64,000 nt of DNA. Origin: Polaribacter sp. SA4-10 (GTDB lineage Bacteria > Bacteroidota > Bacteroidia > Flavobacteriales > Flavobacteriaceae). The position numbers and the translations under genes were made by a program. Every line of letters starts with the position of its first letter. Within the stretch, counting starts at the first letter, position 1. Below the pieces are notes generated by a model. That model was not told the origin of the DNA. It searched no databases and saw only the letters and a program-made list of their open reading frames with translations. The stretch lies in contig CATIQU010000025.1 of assembly GCA_949519155.1 (NCBI GenBank), forward strand, positions 1 to 64,000, in the 5' to 3' direction. Positions 63,729-64,000 of this stretch are shown piece by piece.

Positions 63729-64000
63729 TTATTTTTGAAATAAGTTAGTAAAAGCTTCTGAGGCTGTCTTAAATTCAAATTGGAAACTGGTTGCTGTTAT
63801 TTTTTTAGAAGATAATCTACTCCCCTCCAAAAGAATGACGGCCAATTCTCCAAAAACAAGTTTCAGTAAAAATTCAGGTACTGCAATGGGTAGGTAAGGC
63901 CTTTTGATACTTTTAGCCAATATTTTAGAAAAGGATTTACTGGTCTGAAAATTGGGTGCAACTGCATTGAAAACTCCCGTCATATTTTGCTCAATTGCAT
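63729..64000 (-). CDS. TIGR01777-type NAD-dependent epimerase, C-terminal part (cut by the window edge)
   Basis: The last 90 codons of a sugar-epimerase-like SDR of the YfcH/TIGR01777 family. GVFNAVAPNFQTSKSFSKILAKSIKRPYLPIAVP and GELAVILLEGSRLSSKKI match the DUF1731 C-terminal region. The frame stays open to the right end of the window (AIEQN precedes the first Met), so the gene continues outside. The substrate is unknown. Confidence 0.85.
   Translation of the reverse strand, partial: AIEQNMTGVFNAVAPNFQTSKSFSKILAKSIKRPYLPIAVPEFLLKLVFGELAVILLEGSRLSSKKITATSFQFEFKTASEAFTNLFQK

Overview
This window is a 64 kb piece of a low-GC chromosome from a marine member of the Flavobacteriaceae (Bacteroidota), probably close to Polaribacter. 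The grounds are: protein sequences typical of that family; upstream elements matching the Bacteroidota promoter pattern TTG-N17-23-TAnnTTTG; almost no Shine-Dalgarno sequences; a proteorhodopsin with the flavobacterial Met at the colour-tuning position; and family-typical gene neighbours such as ftsH-LUD-cdsA-psd-ACBP. No CRISPR array, complete insertion sequence, prophage or integrative element was seen. The genus is an inference.

Layout. 1-3.3 kb: end of the large ribosomal protein operon (rpsM, rpsK, rpsD, rpoA, rplQ), with a hairpin in every gap. 3.3-8.3 kb: carA, eno, gltA and a DDAH-like amidinohydrolase. 8.3-9 kb: decayed DNA holding remnants of a mazEF toxin-antitoxin pair. 9-13.2 kb: ctlX, a PafA phosphatase and an Mla-type ABC transporter. 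13.3 kb: tRNA-Lys. 13.4-21.2 kb: CIA30, DUF389, SprT-like, SDR, amidohydrolase and two lipoproteins. 21.4-27.7 kb: rpmE2, gcvP, a UbiA-like membrane protein and a fused SerB-SerA enzyme. 27.7-28.6 kb: an M23 peptidase gene broken by a stop codon.

28.6-36.5 kb is the main catabolic block: kynU, kmo, DUF1697, a 2-aminomuconate deaminase, an aminomuconate-semialdehyde dehydrogenase, an atypical SDR, 3-hydroxyanthranilate dioxygenase and ACMS decarboxylase. Together these take kynurenine to 2-oxo-3-hexenedioate by the 3-hydroxyanthranilate meta-cleavage route. Tryptophan 2,3-dioxygenase and kynurenine formamidase are not in the window.

36.5-44.8 kb: small hypothetical genes, dnaK (with a sigma-54-like promoter), a frameshifted DUF2853 gene, sdaA, and proteorhodopsin divergent from blh, which makes its retinal. 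45-49.4 kb: DUF6428, a scramblase-like protein, rluD, a PASTA protein, ddl and coaD. 49.4-56.5 kb: an M14 peptidase, then a compact minus-strand operon rsfS-ftsH-LUD-cdsA-psd-ACBP/lipoprotein. 56.6-64 kb: birA, an SRPBCC protein, pyrE divergent from a NUDIX gene, a SulP transporter, an IorAB-type molybdenum hydroxylase, and the end of a TIGR01777-type epimerase cut by the window edge.

Most of the window is ordinary core genome. The least explained features are the sigma-54-like dnaK control region, a structured intergenic element at 34.7 kb, a ten-A tract that fuses ACBP in frame to a lipoprotein, the hairpins of the ribosomal operon, and the decayed mazEF locus.
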